Shown here: one piece after another, positions 45,687 to 54,266 of the stretch
How positions within the stretch are numbered: the first letter of the stretch is position 1
How the letters are laid out: every line of letters begins with the position of its first letter
Assembly: GCF_003666685.1 (NCBI RefSeq)
Contig: NZ_RCIZ01000006.1
Location: 62,001 to 126,000, forward strand
Direction of reading: 5' to 3'
DNA: 64,000 nt
Source: Mesorhizobium sp. YM1C-6-2
GTDB lineage: Bacteria > Pseudomonadota > Alphaproteobacteria > Rhizobiales > Rhizobiaceae
Program-made: the position numbers and the translations under genes
The notes under the pieces: model-generated
What the model was told of the DNA's origin: nothing
The model's database searches: none
Seen by the model: only the letters and a program-made list of their open reading frames with translations

Positions 45687-46192
45687 TCTGGGTCTGCCCT
45701 TTGTCGAAGGTCGAGGCGACCGTTACGTCCACCAGTGCCGACCGCCTGCTGTCGCTGCTCGCGCCCGGCACTGCGATGACGCGGCCCGCCGCGATTTTGG
45801 AGGCGAACCACCTCTTCCTGTCGCTGCACGACATCGCCGAGCCGCAGGAGGGCATGACGCTGCCCGGCGAGGCGCATATGCGCACACTACTCGATTTCGC
45901 CGAAAGCTGGAACCGTGCGAAGCCGCTGGTCGTCAACTGCTATGCCGGCATCAGCCGCTCGACGGCTTCCGCCTACATCATCGCCGCCGCGCTGCAGCCC
46001 TCGCGCGACGAAGGGGAACTTGCGCAGGCGCTTCGCCTGGCGTCGCCGAGCGCTACGCCCAATCCGCTCCTGATCGCGCTCGCCGATGCGATGCTCGGCC
46101 GTCAGGGCCGCATGGTCGCGGCAATCCAGTCCATCGGCCGTGGCGCGGATGCCTTCGAGGGCGTCCCTTTCGCCCTCGACATCGGGCGTTGA
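45683..46192 (+). CDS. Tyrosine-phosphatase-like protein linked to cobalamin genes
   Basis: The 169-residue protein has the protein-tyrosine-phosphatase P-loop C-x5-R in VVNCYAGISRSTASAYI near residue 90 and an upstream FLSLHDIAEP with the general-acid region. It overlaps cobC (ATGA). Genes of this kind recur beside cob genes in rhizobia, but their substrate is not established. It may dephosphorylate a cobalamin intermediate or a protein. The gene ends one base from the convergent creatininase-family gene. Confidence 0.87.
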   Translation: MIWVCPLSKVEATVTSTSADRLLSLLAPGTAMTRPAAILEANHLFLSLHDIAEPQEGMTLPGEAHMRTLLDFAESWNRAKPLVVNCYAGISRSTASAYIIAAALQPSRDEGELAQALRLASPSATPNPLLIALADAMLGRQGRMVAAIQSIGRGADAFEGVPFALDIGR

Positions 46193-46193
46193 A

Positions 46194-46991
46194 CTATTTC
46201 AGCCAGTCCGCCAGCTTCGCCTTCTGGACATCCTTCAGCAGGGTGATGAACCCGTCCGCCTGATGCTCCGCCGTCAGCCGGCCCTTTTCGGCAGTCGCCT
46301 TCGACGCCTCGCCGACAACTCCATGCGGGTTGAGGTCGGGCGCGATCCAGGCGAAGGCGTGCTGGCCGGTCGGCTTCAGCAGTTCGAACTCCTGCTCCGC
46401 CCGCTGCACGCTGGAGTAAAAATCTTCGGCCTTCGTCATGTCGACCAGGTCGGGCCGGAAATGCAGCATCACCGACGTCTCGAAGTCGCCGCCATGGATG
46501 CCGTAGCGGTCCTCGATATCGCTGTAGAGCCCGGCAGGTCGGCCGAAGCGCGACCAGCTCGTCTTCACCGCCAGCATCCTGAACGCCACGCGCAGCTCGC
46601 GCGCGACGATGCCTATGATCTCCTCGTTGCCGCCATGCGAGTTGACGAAGACGATCTTCCTCACGCCCGCCCGCGCCACCGAGGCGCCGAGATCGGCCCA
46701 GGACTGGATGGCGGCGAGCGGCGTCAGCGTCAGCGTGCCCGGCGCATGCACATGCTCGTTGGACTTGCCGACCGACTGCACCGGCAGGATGCGGATGTCG
46801 AGATCGTCGGGCAGCCGCGCGATCACCGTCTCCAGCATGCCGTTCATGATCGTCGTGTCAGTCGAGACGGGCAAATGCGGCCCGTGCTGCTCGATGGCGG
46901 CGACCGGCAGCACTGCGATCGTGCTTTCCGGGTCGATCTCCGCATAGGCGGTCGTCGGGAAATCGCCCCACCAGACTTTTCTCTGCGCCAC
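46194..46991 (-). CDS. Creatininase-family amidohydrolase
   Basis: The 265-residue protein shows the metal-binding motifs of the family: LPVAAIEQHGPHLPVSTDT near residue 28, FVNSHGGNEE near 115 and GIHGGDFETSVMLHF near 163. Family members hydrolyse cyclic or N-formyl amides (creatinine, mycofactocin precursor, formylaminopyrimidines). The start is GTG at 46991 with gaggagg just upstream. The RidA gene lies 54 nt upstream on the same strand. The exact substrate is unknown. Confidence 0.9.
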   Translation of the reverse strand: MAQRKVWWGDFPTTAYAEIDPESTIAVLPVAAIEQHGPHLPVSTDTTIMNGMLETVIARLPDDLDIRILPVQSVGKSNEHVHAPGTLTLTPLAAIQSWADLGASVARAGVRKIVFVNSHGGNEEIIGIVARELRVAFRMLAVKTSWSRFGRPAGLYSDIEDRYGIHGGDFETSVMLHFRPDLVDMTKAEDFYSSVQRAEQEFELLKPTGQHAFAWIAPDLNPHGVVGEASKATAEKGRLTAEHQADGFITLLKDVQKAKLADWLK

Positions 46992-47045
46992 TCTGTCCTC
47001 CTCGATACTGGCGGGTTTGTAGAGCGCCGCTCCCGGGGCCGCAAC

Positions 47046-47429
47046 TCACCCCGCTGCGATCACCTCGATCTCGACCTTGAACTCGGGCCGCGAGAAACCC
47101 GAGACGATCATCAGCGTGGAGGCCGGCGGCGGGTCGGCCACAAGCCGGTCGCGCACAGCCATGTAGGGTTTCATGTGCGCGCGGTCGGTCACGAAGGCGT
47201 TGATGCGCACGATGTCCTTCAATGCGAGCCCTGCCTCGGCGAGCACAGCCGCGATGTTGGAGAAGCAGAGTTCCGCCTGCGCGCCGGCGTCCTCTGGGAT
47301 CGAATCGTCCGGCCGGACGCCGAGCTGGCCGGAGCAGACGATCAGCCGCTTGCCGGCCGGCACTTCGACGGCATGGCTGTATCTTGCGAAGGGCGGCCTT
47401 ATCGACTTCGGCGACAGGAATCTCAGCAT
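47046..47429 (-). CDS. RidA/YjgF-family protein
   Basis: The 127-residue trimer-type protein of the RidA superfamily deaminates reactive enamine/imine intermediates or acts in pyrimidine catabolism (as RutC). LIVCSGQLGVRPDD, IVRINAFVTDRAHM and the C-terminal EFKVEIEVIAAG are typical. The catalytic arginine of true RidA (in an ASTRSTVxV-like segment) is replaced here by PPASTLMIV, so this may be a non-Rid1 subgroup. The start at 47429 has gaggaga upstream. It heads a leftward operon with the creatininase-family gene. Confidence 0.88.
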   Translation of the reverse strand: MLRFLSPKSIRPPFARYSHAVEVPAGKRLIVCSGQLGVRPDDSIPEDAGAQAELCFSNIAAVLAEAGLALKDIVRINAFVTDRAHMKPYMAVRDRLVADPPPASTLMIVSGFSRPEFKVEIEVIAAG

Positions 47430-47667
47430 CTTTGTGTCTCCTCTGACGGCAAATGTTAGGGCGGCTCTGCTCTCTACATCAAGGCTGTGGCTTCGTTCTT
47501 GCCGACATGGACTAACGCCGGAAAAATAGGCACGATGCCTTCCGATCGGGAGGACGCAGGCCGCCCAGGCCGGACAGCCGACAGGCTGCCGGCGGCATGT
47601 GTCTTGCTTCAAATGAACAAGCTTCGGATTCCACGCCTGTGCGCGGGAGCAAAAGAGGGGTGACGTC
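47430..47667. other. Divergent control region of the uptake/catabolic cluster
   Basis: Promoters for RidA/creatininase (left) and the ABC operon (right) must lie here. A strong hairpin (gccggacagcc gaca ggctgccggc, 47569-47593) stands about 75 nt upstream of the substrate-binding protein gene. It lacks the conserved parts of TPP or purine riboswitches. No local regulator gene is adjacent. Confidence 0.45.
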
Positions 47668-48669
47668 ATGACCAGGATTCTCACGATTTCGGCGGCGGCT
47701 TTCGCCATCGCTGCTGCCTCCGCAACTGGCGCTCTGGCGGTGCCGGTGACCTTCGGCACCAACTGGCTCGCCCAGGCCGAGCATGGCGGCTACTACCAGG
47801 CCGTCGTCGACGGCACCTATGCCGCCTGCGGCCTCGAGGTGACGATCCAGCAGGGCGGCCCGCAGGTCGCCGGCCGTCCGCTGCTCCTTGCCGGCAAGAT
47901 CGACTTCTACATGGGCGGCAACATGCAGCAGGCCTTCGACGCCGTCGCCCAGAACATCCCGCTGCGCGTCGTCGCCGCCTCTTTCCAGAAGGAGCCGCAG
48001 GTCATGATGTCCCATCCGGGCGAGGGGCTCGACAAATGGGAGGATCTGCCCAACGCCGATCAGTACATCGTCGGTGACGAAGGCGCGCAGAGCTTCCTGC
48101 TCTGGATGGCGACGGAATACGGTTTCGACGTCTCGAAACGCGTGCCCTACACCTTCAACCCTGCACCCTTCATCGCCAACAAGAAGTCGATCCAGCAGGG
48201 TTACGTGACCTCGGAGCCCTATGCGGTGGAGAAGGAAGGCGGCTTCATGCCGAACCAGTTCCTGCTTGCCGACTATGGCTATGACACCTATTCGACGACC
48301 ATCGAGGCCATGCAGGATACGATCGACAACCGTCCGGAGGTCGTCCAGTGCTTCGTCGATGGCTCGGCCAAGGGCTGGTACAACTACCTCTACGGCGACA
48401 ACAAGGCCGCCAACGAGGCGATCAAGAAGGACAATCCCGACATCACCGACGAGCAGATCGCCTTCACGATTTCACAGCTCAAGAAGTTCGGCATCGTTGA
48501 TTCCGGCGACACCGAAAAACTCGGCATCGGCGCGATGACCGACGCGCGCATGCAGAGCTTCTACGACAAGATGGTGAAGGCCAAGGTGCTGCCGGCAGGC
48601 ATCGACATCAAGAAGTCCTACACGCTGGATTTCGTCAACAAGGGCGTCGGCCTCGATCTGAAGAAGTAA
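47668..48669 (+). CDS. ABC transporter substrate-binding protein, NMT1/THI5-like
   Basis: The 333-residue precursor has a signal peptide (LTISAAAFAIAAASATGALA). The mature part opens with VTFGTNWLAQAEHGGYYQAV and IQQGGPQVAGRPLLLAGKID, the pattern of the THI5/NMT1 group that includes ThiY (formylaminopyrimidine) and RibY (riboflavin) binding proteins. It begins the rightward operon with ATPase, permease and three kinds of enzymes. The ligand is probably a small N-heterocycle, by family and context only. Confidence 0.9.
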   Translation: MTRILTISAAAFAIAAASATGALAVPVTFGTNWLAQAEHGGYYQAVVDGTYAACGLEVTIQQGGPQVAGRPLLLAGKIDFYMGGNMQQAFDAVAQNIPLRVVAASFQKEPQVMMSHPGEGLDKWEDLPNADQYIVGDEGAQSFLLWMATEYGFDVSKRVPYTFNPAPFIANKKSIQQGYVTSEPYAVEKEGGFMPNQFLLADYGYDTYSTTIEAMQDTIDNRPEVVQCFVDGSAKGWYNYLYGDNKAANEAIKKDNPDITDEQIAFTISQLKKFGIVDSGDTEKLGIGAMTDARMQSFYDKMVKAKVLPAGIDIKKSYTLDFVNKGVGLDLKK

Positions 48670-48691
48670 GCCCGGGTTGGAGCCTAGCCGC

Positions 48692-49513
48692 ATGCTGCAG
48701 GAAATGCGGGCCGTGGCCAGCGAAGCGTCGGGCGGGGACCAAAAGTCCCTGCTCACCCTGCGCGACGTCGGCAAAAGCTTCTCCAACGGCGTCACCGCGC
48801 TGCGCAATGTCGACCTGACAATCGGGCAGGGCGATTTCGTCAGCCTGCTCGGTCCGTCCGGCTGCGGCAAGTCGACGGCGCTGAGGATCATCGCCGGCCT
48901 GTCGACGCCGACCACCGGCATGCTCGACTGGCACGGCGGGCAGGGGCGTTCCGACATCGGCTTCGTCTTCCAGGAGCCGACGTTGCTGCCCTGGGCCTCG
49001 GTCTTCGACAATGTCTGGCTGCCGCTCAGGCTTCGCGGCGTCTCTCGCGAGAAGGCCACGCCGGCGATCCGTGAGATGATCGACCGCGTGCACCTCTCCG
49101 GCTTCGAGGACGCCATGCCGCGCGAGCTTTCCGGCGGCATGAAGATGCGTGTCTCGATCGCTCGCGGTCTGGTTACCAAACCGCGGCTGCTGCTGATGGA
49201 CGAGCCGTTCGCCGCGCTCGACGAGATCACCCGCTTCAAGCTCAACAACGACCTTCTGGAGCTCTGGCAGGACGAGCGCTTCACCGTCGTCTTCGTCACC
49301 CACTCTGTGTTCGAGAGCGTCTTCCTGTCGAACCGCATCGTCGTCATGGCGGCGCGTCCCGGCCGCGTCTTCCGTGAGATATCGGTCGATGCGCCCTATC
49401 CGCGTGACGAGGCGTTCCGCACCTCGCCGGACTATGCCACGCTCTGCCGCGAGACGTCTCAGGTGCTCGGTGAAGCCATCACTCTTGGCGGAGGCGCTCA
49501 TGACGGCCATTGA
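48692..49513 (+). CDS. ABC transporter ATP-binding protein
   Basis: The ATPase of the NitT/TauT type has Walker A LGPSGCGKSTALRI, Q-loop GFVFQEPTLLPWASV, signature LSGGMKMRVSIARGL, Walker B LLLMDEPFAALDE and switch FVTHSVFES. ATG at 48692 gives 273 residues; TTG at 48677 is an alternative. The end overlaps the permease start by 14 nt. Confidence 0.93.
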   Translation: MLQEMRAVASEASGGDQKSLLTLRDVGKSFSNGVTALRNVDLTIGQGDFVSLLGPSGCGKSTALRIIAGLSTPTTGMLDWHGGQGRSDIGFVFQEPTLLPWASVFDNVWLPLRLRGVSREKATPAIREMIDRVHLSGFEDAMPRELSGGMKMRVSIARGLVTKPRLLLMDEPFAALDEITRFKLNNDLLELWQDERFTVVFVTHSVFESVFLSNRIVVMAARPGRVFREISVDAPYPRDEAFRTSPDYATLCRETSQVLGEAITLGGGAHDGH

Positions 49514-50357
49514 GCCCCAGGCCGGCACGGTACCCCTCGATCCCGAGGAAGCGCGTCGGGTCCGCGCGGCAAGGCTGGAGCGCATCGGCAAATGGGTGCT
49601 GCCGCTCGCCATCATGGTGCTCGCCGTGTGGCTCTGGGACCGCATCTGCGTCTGGAACGAGATCCCGCGCTACATCCTGCCTCGGCCGGGCGAAGTGGTT
49701 GCGACGCTCTACACCGATGCCGGCCTCCTGTTCGGCTCGCTGCTGGTCACGCTGCGCATCACCTTCCTCAGCCTCCTGCTCGCGGTCGCCGGCGGCGTCG
49801 GGCTGGCCGTGCTCTTTGCCCAGTCGAAATGGGTGGAGATGTCGTTCTTTCCGTTCGCCGTGATCCTGCAGGTCACGCCGATCGTCGCGGTCTTCCCTCT
49901 GATCAACATCTATGTCGACAACCAGACCGCCAAGCTTCTGCTCTGCGCCTGGATCGTCGCCTTCTTCCCGATCCTCTCCAACACGACGCTGGGCTTGAAC
50001 TCCGTCGATCGCAACCTCATCGACCTCTTCAGGCTCAATGGCGCGACGCGCTGGCAGGAGCTCTGGCACCTCAGGCTGCCCGCCGCCATGCCCTATTTCC
50101 TCGGTGGTCTGAAGATCGCGGGCGGTCTTTCGCTCATCGGCGCCGTGGTCGCCGAATTCGTCGCCGGCACGTCGGGTCAGTCCTCAGGGCTCGCCTCGCG
50201 CATCATCGAGGCAGGCTACCGGCTCAACGCGCCGCGCCTCTTCGCCGCGCTCATCCTCATCTCCTTCACGGGCATCGTCATCTTCCTGGCGCTGACGTTG
50301 GTCTCGCATCTCGTCCTGCGCCGCTGGCACGAAAGCGCGCTCAGACAGGAGCGGTGA
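49500..50357 (+). CDS. ABC transporter permease
   Basis: The 285-residue inner-membrane protein has about six helices and the binding-protein-dependent coupling loop (FRLNGATRWQELWHLRLPAA) that docks on the ATPase. ATG at 49500 starts inside the ATPase gene end, and the longer frame from 49374 is ATPase shadow. It completes the three-part importer and precedes the hydrolase gene by 3 nt. Confidence 0.92.
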   Translation: MTAIEPQAGTVPLDPEEARRVRAARLERIGKWVLPLAIMVLAVWLWDRICVWNEIPRYILPRPGEVVATLYTDAGLLFGSLLVTLRITFLSLLLAVAGGVGLAVLFAQSKWVEMSFFPFAVILQVTPIVAVFPLINIYVDNQTAKLLLCAWIVAFFPILSNTTLGLNSVDRNLIDLFRLNGATRWQELWHLRLPAAMPYFLGGLKIAGGLSLIGAVVAEFVAGTSGQSSGLASRIIEAGYRLNAPRLFAALILISFTGIVIFLALTLVSHLVLRRWHESALRQER

Positions 50358-50360
50358 CCA

Positions 50361-51668
50361 GTGGCTGCTTTTCAACTTCCAGCCTCCAGCCCCTACACGC
50401 TTTCCCGCGTACGCCTGCACGCCTCGCTCACGCCGGGCCTTGCCGCTCCGGCCGACGCCGAAGGTTTTATCCTGGCCGACCTCGCCGTCGCTGACGGCAA
50501 GATCGCCTCCATCGCACCTTACGATCCCGCCGCGCTCCCCGCCTTCGACCTTGCCGGCCGCATCGTCTTCCCGTGCTTCGTCGACTGCCACACGCATATC
50601 GACAAGGGCCACATCTGGCCGCGCAGCCCCAATCCGGACGGCTCATTTATGGGCGCGCTGGTCGCCAACGAGATCGACCGCATGTCGCGCTGGAGCGCGG
50701 CCGACGTCTCCCGCCGCATGGATTTTGCGCTGCGCTCCGCCTATGCCCACGGCACCAAGGCGATCCGCACCCATCTCGACAGCGTCGCCCCGCAGGAGGA
50801 AATCTCGTGGCCGGTCTTCGAGGAGATCAGGGAACGCTGGCGTGGCCGCATCGAACTGCAGGCCTCTTGCCTGACGGGCATCGAGGCCGCCCGCGACAAG
50901 GCCTGGTTCGCGGCCCTCGCAAAACGTGTCGCTGCCGCTGGCGGCGTGCTCGGCGCCGTCACCTACATGGTTCCCGACCTCGAGGAACTGCTCGATTTCG
51001 TCTTCTCGCTCGCCATCGAGCACGGTCTCGACCTCGATTTCCACGCGGACGAGACGGATGACGTCTCCGCCGTCTCGCTCAGGAAGATCGCCGAGGCTGC
51101 ACTCTGGAACGACTTCCAGGGCAAGATCCTCGTCGGCCATTGCTGCTCGCTGTCGCGCCAGCCGGACCGCGAGGTGCTCGATACCTTGGACAAGGTCGCC
51201 AAGGCCGGCCTCTCGGTCGTCTCCCTACCCATGTGCAACCTCTATCTTCAGGACCGCCGCAAGGACGGCACCACGCCGCGCTGGCGCGGCGTCACGCTTC
51301 TCCATGAGATGAAGGCGCGGGGTATCCCGGTCGCGGTCGCCTCCGACAACACCCGCGATCCCTTCTACGCCTATGGCGATCTCGACATGCTGGAGGTCTA
51401 CCGCATGGCGACGCGCATCCTGCATCTGGACCATCCGGTCGGCGATTGGCCGAGAGCCGTAGCTGCCGCGCCTGCCGAGATCATGGGCATCGACGGGGCA
51501 GGGATCTTGGCAACGGGCGGGCCGGCCGATTTCATCATCTTCAAGGGCCGCAGCTTCACGGAATTGCTCTCGCGCCCCGAATCGGATCGCATCGTGGTGC
51601 GCGACGGGCGCGCGCTCGAACGCGGCCTGCCCGATTATTCCGAACTCGACGATCTCATGGGTGCGTGA
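50361..51668 (+). CDS. Cytosine-deaminase-like amidohydrolase
   Basis: The 435-residue metal-dependent hydrolase of the CodA group has FVDCHTHIDKGHIW (two metal histidines, near residue 77), LDFHADETDD (His and Glu near 225), LVGHCCSLS (His) and VASDNTRDPFYAYGD (Asp near 330). These match cytosine deaminase, which in some bacteria also deaminates creatinine to N-methylhydantoin. The substrate is otherwise unknown. GTG start at 50361. The stop overlaps the next start (ATGA). Confidence 0.88.
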   Translation: MAAFQLPASSPYTLSRVRLHASLTPGLAAPADAEGFILADLAVADGKIASIAPYDPAALPAFDLAGRIVFPCFVDCHTHIDKGHIWPRSPNPDGSFMGALVANEIDRMSRWSAADVSRRMDFALRSAYAHGTKAIRTHLDSVAPQEEISWPVFEEIRERWRGRIELQASCLTGIEAARDKAWFAALAKRVAAAGGVLGAVTYMVPDLEELLDFVFSLAIEHGLDLDFHADETDDVSAVSLRKIAEAALWNDFQGKILVGHCCSLSRQPDREVLDTLDKVAKAGLSVVSLPMCNLYLQDRRKDGTTPRWRGVTLLHEMKARGIPVAVASDNTRDPFYAYGDLDMLEVYRMATRILHLDHPVGDWPRAVAAAPAEIMGIDGAGILATGGPADFIIFKGRSFTELLSRPESDRIVVRDGRALERGLPDYSELDDLMGA

Positions 51669-53071
51669 TGGATGTTTCAGCGCTGAAGCGCGATCTCGAA
51701 GGGCTGAAGATCGAGGACAATCCGAAGATCGTCCAGCAGAAGAGCCGCGACTTCTACTGGTACAGCCCGGTGCTGAAACGACAGCTCGACCATGTGGCGG
51801 CCGACATCGTCGTTTCGCCGAAGAGCGAAGCCGAGGTCATGCGCGTGCTGGCGGCCTGCCACCGCCACAATGTGCCCGTCACCCCGCGCGGCACCGGCAC
51901 CGGCAATTACGGCCAGGCCATGCCGCTGTCGGGCGGCGTCATCCTCAGCCTCGCCGACATGAACGCCGTCACCTCGATCTCGACCGGCCGCGTCGTCGCT
52001 GGCCCCGGAGCGATCATCGCCGACATCGACCGCGCCACGCGCGCCCATTCGGGTCAGGAATTGCGCCTGCATCCTTCCACCTACGCCACCGCCTCGATCG
52101 GTGGCTTCGTCGCCGGGGGCTCGGGCGGCGTCGGCTCGATCAATTTCGGGGGCTTGCGCGATTTCGGCAATGTACTTCGCCTGCGCGTCGTTACCATGGA
52201 GGCCGAGCCGCGCGCGCTGGAACTCACCGGCGAGGACCTGCACAAGGTCACTCACGCCTACGGCACCAACGGCATCATCACCGAGGTCGAGATGCCGCTG
52301 ACCGCCTCCTACGACTGGGTCGACGTCATCGTCGGCTTCGACGATTTCATGGGCGCCGCCCGCTACGGCAACGCGCTCGCCTGCCAGGACGGGCTCTTGA
52401 CCAAGCTTGTCACACCGATCGCCGCGCCGGTGCCGCAGCTCTATTTCAAGCGGCACCAGAAATTCTTCCACGAGGGGCAGAGCATCTGCCTCGTCATGGT
52501 CGCGCCGCACTCGCTCGACGCCTTCCTCGCCTTCACGCGTCGGGCCGGCGGCGAGGTCGTCTACAATGCCGCAGCCGCTTCCGAGGACGAGAAAAAGGGC
52601 CTGCCGCCGAACTACGAGCTCGCCTGGAACCACACGACGCTGCGGGCTCTGCGTGTCGACCCCGCGATCACCTATCTGCAGTCGCTCTATCCGTTCCCCG
52701 ATCACATGGCACTTGTCGAGAAGATCGACGGGCTCTTCCCCGGCGAGGTTTTTTCCCATCTCGAATTCGTGCGCTTCGACGGCAACATCACCTGCTTCGG
52801 CCTCAACCTCGTGCGCTTCACGACCGAGGAGCGGCTTGACGAGATCGTCCGCACCTTCGAGGAAAATGGCTGCCCGATCTTCAATCCCCACCGCTATACG
52901 CTGGAGGAGGGCGGCATGAAGCAGACCGACGAGGTCCAACTCGCCTTCAAGCGCGAGGCAGACCCGCAGGGACTGCTCAATCCGGGCAAGATGATCGCGT
53001 GGGAGAACCCTGACTACGACTACCGTTCCGGCAAGACCTTCCTGTTCAAGGGGTTGGAAAAAGCTTCATGA
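51668..53071 (+). CDS. FAD-linked oxidase (VAO/GlcD-type)
   Basis: The 467-residue flavoprotein has the PCMH FAD-binding domain (VTPRGTGTGNYGQAMPLSGG near residue 75, GSGGVGSINFGGLRDFGNV near 150) and a C-terminal substrate domain ending with DPQGLLNPGKMIAWENP. It belongs with glycolate/lactate oxidase-type enzymes, lacks Fe-S cysteines, and probably oxidises a hydroxy or amine intermediate of the same pathway. It overlaps the hydrolase by 1 nt and precedes the reductase gene by 10 nt. Confidence 0.9.
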   Translation: MDVSALKRDLEGLKIEDNPKIVQQKSRDFYWYSPVLKRQLDHVAADIVVSPKSEAEVMRVLAACHRHNVPVTPRGTGTGNYGQAMPLSGGVILSLADMNAVTSISTGRVVAGPGAIIADIDRATRAHSGQELRLHPSTYATASIGGFVAGGSGGVGSINFGGLRDFGNVLRLRVVTMEAEPRALELTGEDLHKVTHAYGTNGIITEVEMPLTASYDWVDVIVGFDDFMGAARYGNALACQDGLLTKLVTPIAAPVPQLYFKRHQKFFHEGQSICLVMVAPHSLDAFLAFTRRAGGEVVYNAAAASEDEKKGLPPNYELAWNHTTLRALRVDPAITYLQSLYPFPDHMALVEKIDGLFPGEVFSHLEFVRFDGNITCFGLNLVRFTTEERLDEIVRTFEENGCPIFNPHRYTLEEGGMKQTDEVQLAFKREADPQGLLNPGKMIAWENPDYDYRSGKTFLFKGLEKAS

Positions 53072-53081
53072 CGGCAGCGGC

Positions 53082-53663
53082 ATGAAAATCCTCGTCCTCC
53101 ACGCCCATCCTGTCGAGGAAAGTTTCAATGCCGCGCTGCACCGGCTGATCGTCGAGCGCCTCACTGCGGGTGGCCATTCGGTCGACGACCTCGACCTCTA
53201 TGCCGAAGACTTCGACCCCAGGCTCACCCGCGCAGAACGGCTCGCCTATCATGACGAGCGCGGACCCACCGACCCCGTCGATCCCTATGTCCGGCGGCTG
53301 CTGGCGGCGGAAGGGCTGGTGCTCTGCTTCCCTGTCTGGAACTACGGCTTTCCGGCCATCCTGAAAGGTTTCTTCGACCGCGTCTTCCTGCCCGGCGTCT
53401 CGTTTCGCATGATCGACGGAAAGGCGACGCCGAACCTGCATAACATCCGCAAGGTGGTGGCCGTCACCAGCTATGGCGGTTCCTGGTTTCGCGCGGCGCT
53501 GATGGGCAATCCGCCGAAAAGGCTGGTCAACCGGGTGCTGCGCCTGACGGTGAAACCCGGCTCGCCTGTCTCCTTTCTCGCACACTATTCGATGAACCTA
53601 TCGACGCAGGAATCGCGTGAAAAATTCATGGCGAAGGTGGCCGCCAGGATGGAGGCTTTCTGA
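53082..53663 (+). CDS. NAD(P)H-dependent oxidoreductase, NQO1/flavodoxin-fold (copy 1)
   Basis: The 193-residue protein starts MKILVLHAHPVEESFNAAL, the FMN/FAD phosphate loop of the NQO family, and has CFPVWNYGFPAILKGFFDRV at the flavin edge and TSYGGSWFRA. It could accept electrons from the flavoprotein upstream or reduce a quinone-like intermediate. It lies between the FAD oxidase and a paralogue in the same operon. Confidence 0.9.
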   Translation: MKILVLHAHPVEESFNAALHRLIVERLTAGGHSVDDLDLYAEDFDPRLTRAERLAYHDERGPTDPVDPYVRRLLAAEGLVLCFPVWNYGFPAILKGFFDRVFLPGVSFRMIDGKATPNLHNIRKVVAVTSYGGSWFRAALMGNPPKRLVNRVLRLTVKPGSPVSFLAHYSMNLSTQESREKFMAKVAARMEAF

Positions 53664-53676
53664 TGCGGAGCTCCCG

Positions 53677-54261
53677 ATGAGATATCTCGTCGTCTACTGC
53701 CATCCGGTGCCCGAAAGCTTTGCTGCAGCGGTGCGCGATACGGCTATCGCCGCGCTATCCGATAGCGGCCACGAGGTCAGGCTGGTTGACCTCTACGCAG
53801 AAGGATTCAATCCGGTACTCGGTGCCGACGAGCGCCGCAACATGGATCGTGCACCGACCGATCCGGCGCTCGCGCCCCATATCGAAAACATCAGATGGGC
53901 GCAGGCAGTTTTGTTCGTATATCCGACTTGGTGGTACGGCTTGCCGGCCATGTTGAAGGGCTGGCTCGACCGTGCGTGGGCGACCGACGTTGCATTCAGC
54001 TTGCCGCCCGATGGCGGCCGCATCGTCTCGCTCGTTCAGCACATAAGCCGCATCGGTGTCATCACGACGTGCGGTGCGCCATGGTGGATTTCCGTGCTCA
54101 TCGGCCAGCCTGGCCGCAAGACGATCCTGCGCGGCGTGCGTGCGCTTTGCGCGCCGACCGCCCGCACGCTCTACGTCGCGCATTACGACATGGACCGTTC
54201 CACGCCGGCGAGCCGCGCCTGGTTCCTGGAGAAGGTGAAGAAGAAGCTGGCGGGTTTTTAG
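53677..54261 (+). CDS. NAD(P)H-dependent oxidoreductase, NQO1/flavodoxin-fold (copy 2)
   Basis: The 194-residue paralogue of the preceding protein has MRYLVVYCHPVPESFAAAV, FVYPTWWYGLPAMLKGWLDR and TTCGAPWWISVLIGQPG. ATG at 53677 begins at the conserved strand; the longer frame from 53617 is the end of copy 1. Two unlike copies in tandem suggest a heterodimer or two specificities. It converges on the FAD-GcvT gene with a 5-nt gap. Confidence 0.9.
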   Translation: MRYLVVYCHPVPESFAAAVRDTAIAALSDSGHEVRLVDLYAEGFNPVLGADERRNMDRAPTDPALAPHIENIRWAQAVLFVYPTWWYGLPAMLKGWLDRAWATDVAFSLPPDGGRIVSLVQHISRIGVITTCGAPWWISVLIGQPGRKTILRGVRALCAPTARTLYVAHYDMDRSTPASRAWFLEKVKKKLAGF

Positions 54262-54266
54262 GCCGG

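Noticed and set aside
43883-46192. 769-codon plus-strand frame spanning cbiB antisense, cobC out of frame and the phosphatase-like gene
   Set aside because: Only its last 170 codons (from 45683) are a real gene. The rest is an accidental open phase through genes with clear homology in other frames.
47569-47593. Hairpin upstream of the NMT1/THI5-like binding protein, considered as a TPP riboswitch
   Set aside because: The conserved TPP elements (CUGAGA and the ACCUGAUCUGGAUAAUGCCAGCG-like parts) are absent. It is only a simple stem-loop.
51677-52939. 420-codon minus-strand open frame opposite the FAD-linked oxidase
   Set aside because: The plus frame has clear FAD-binding motifs and operon fit. 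The minus frame has none and no ribosome site.
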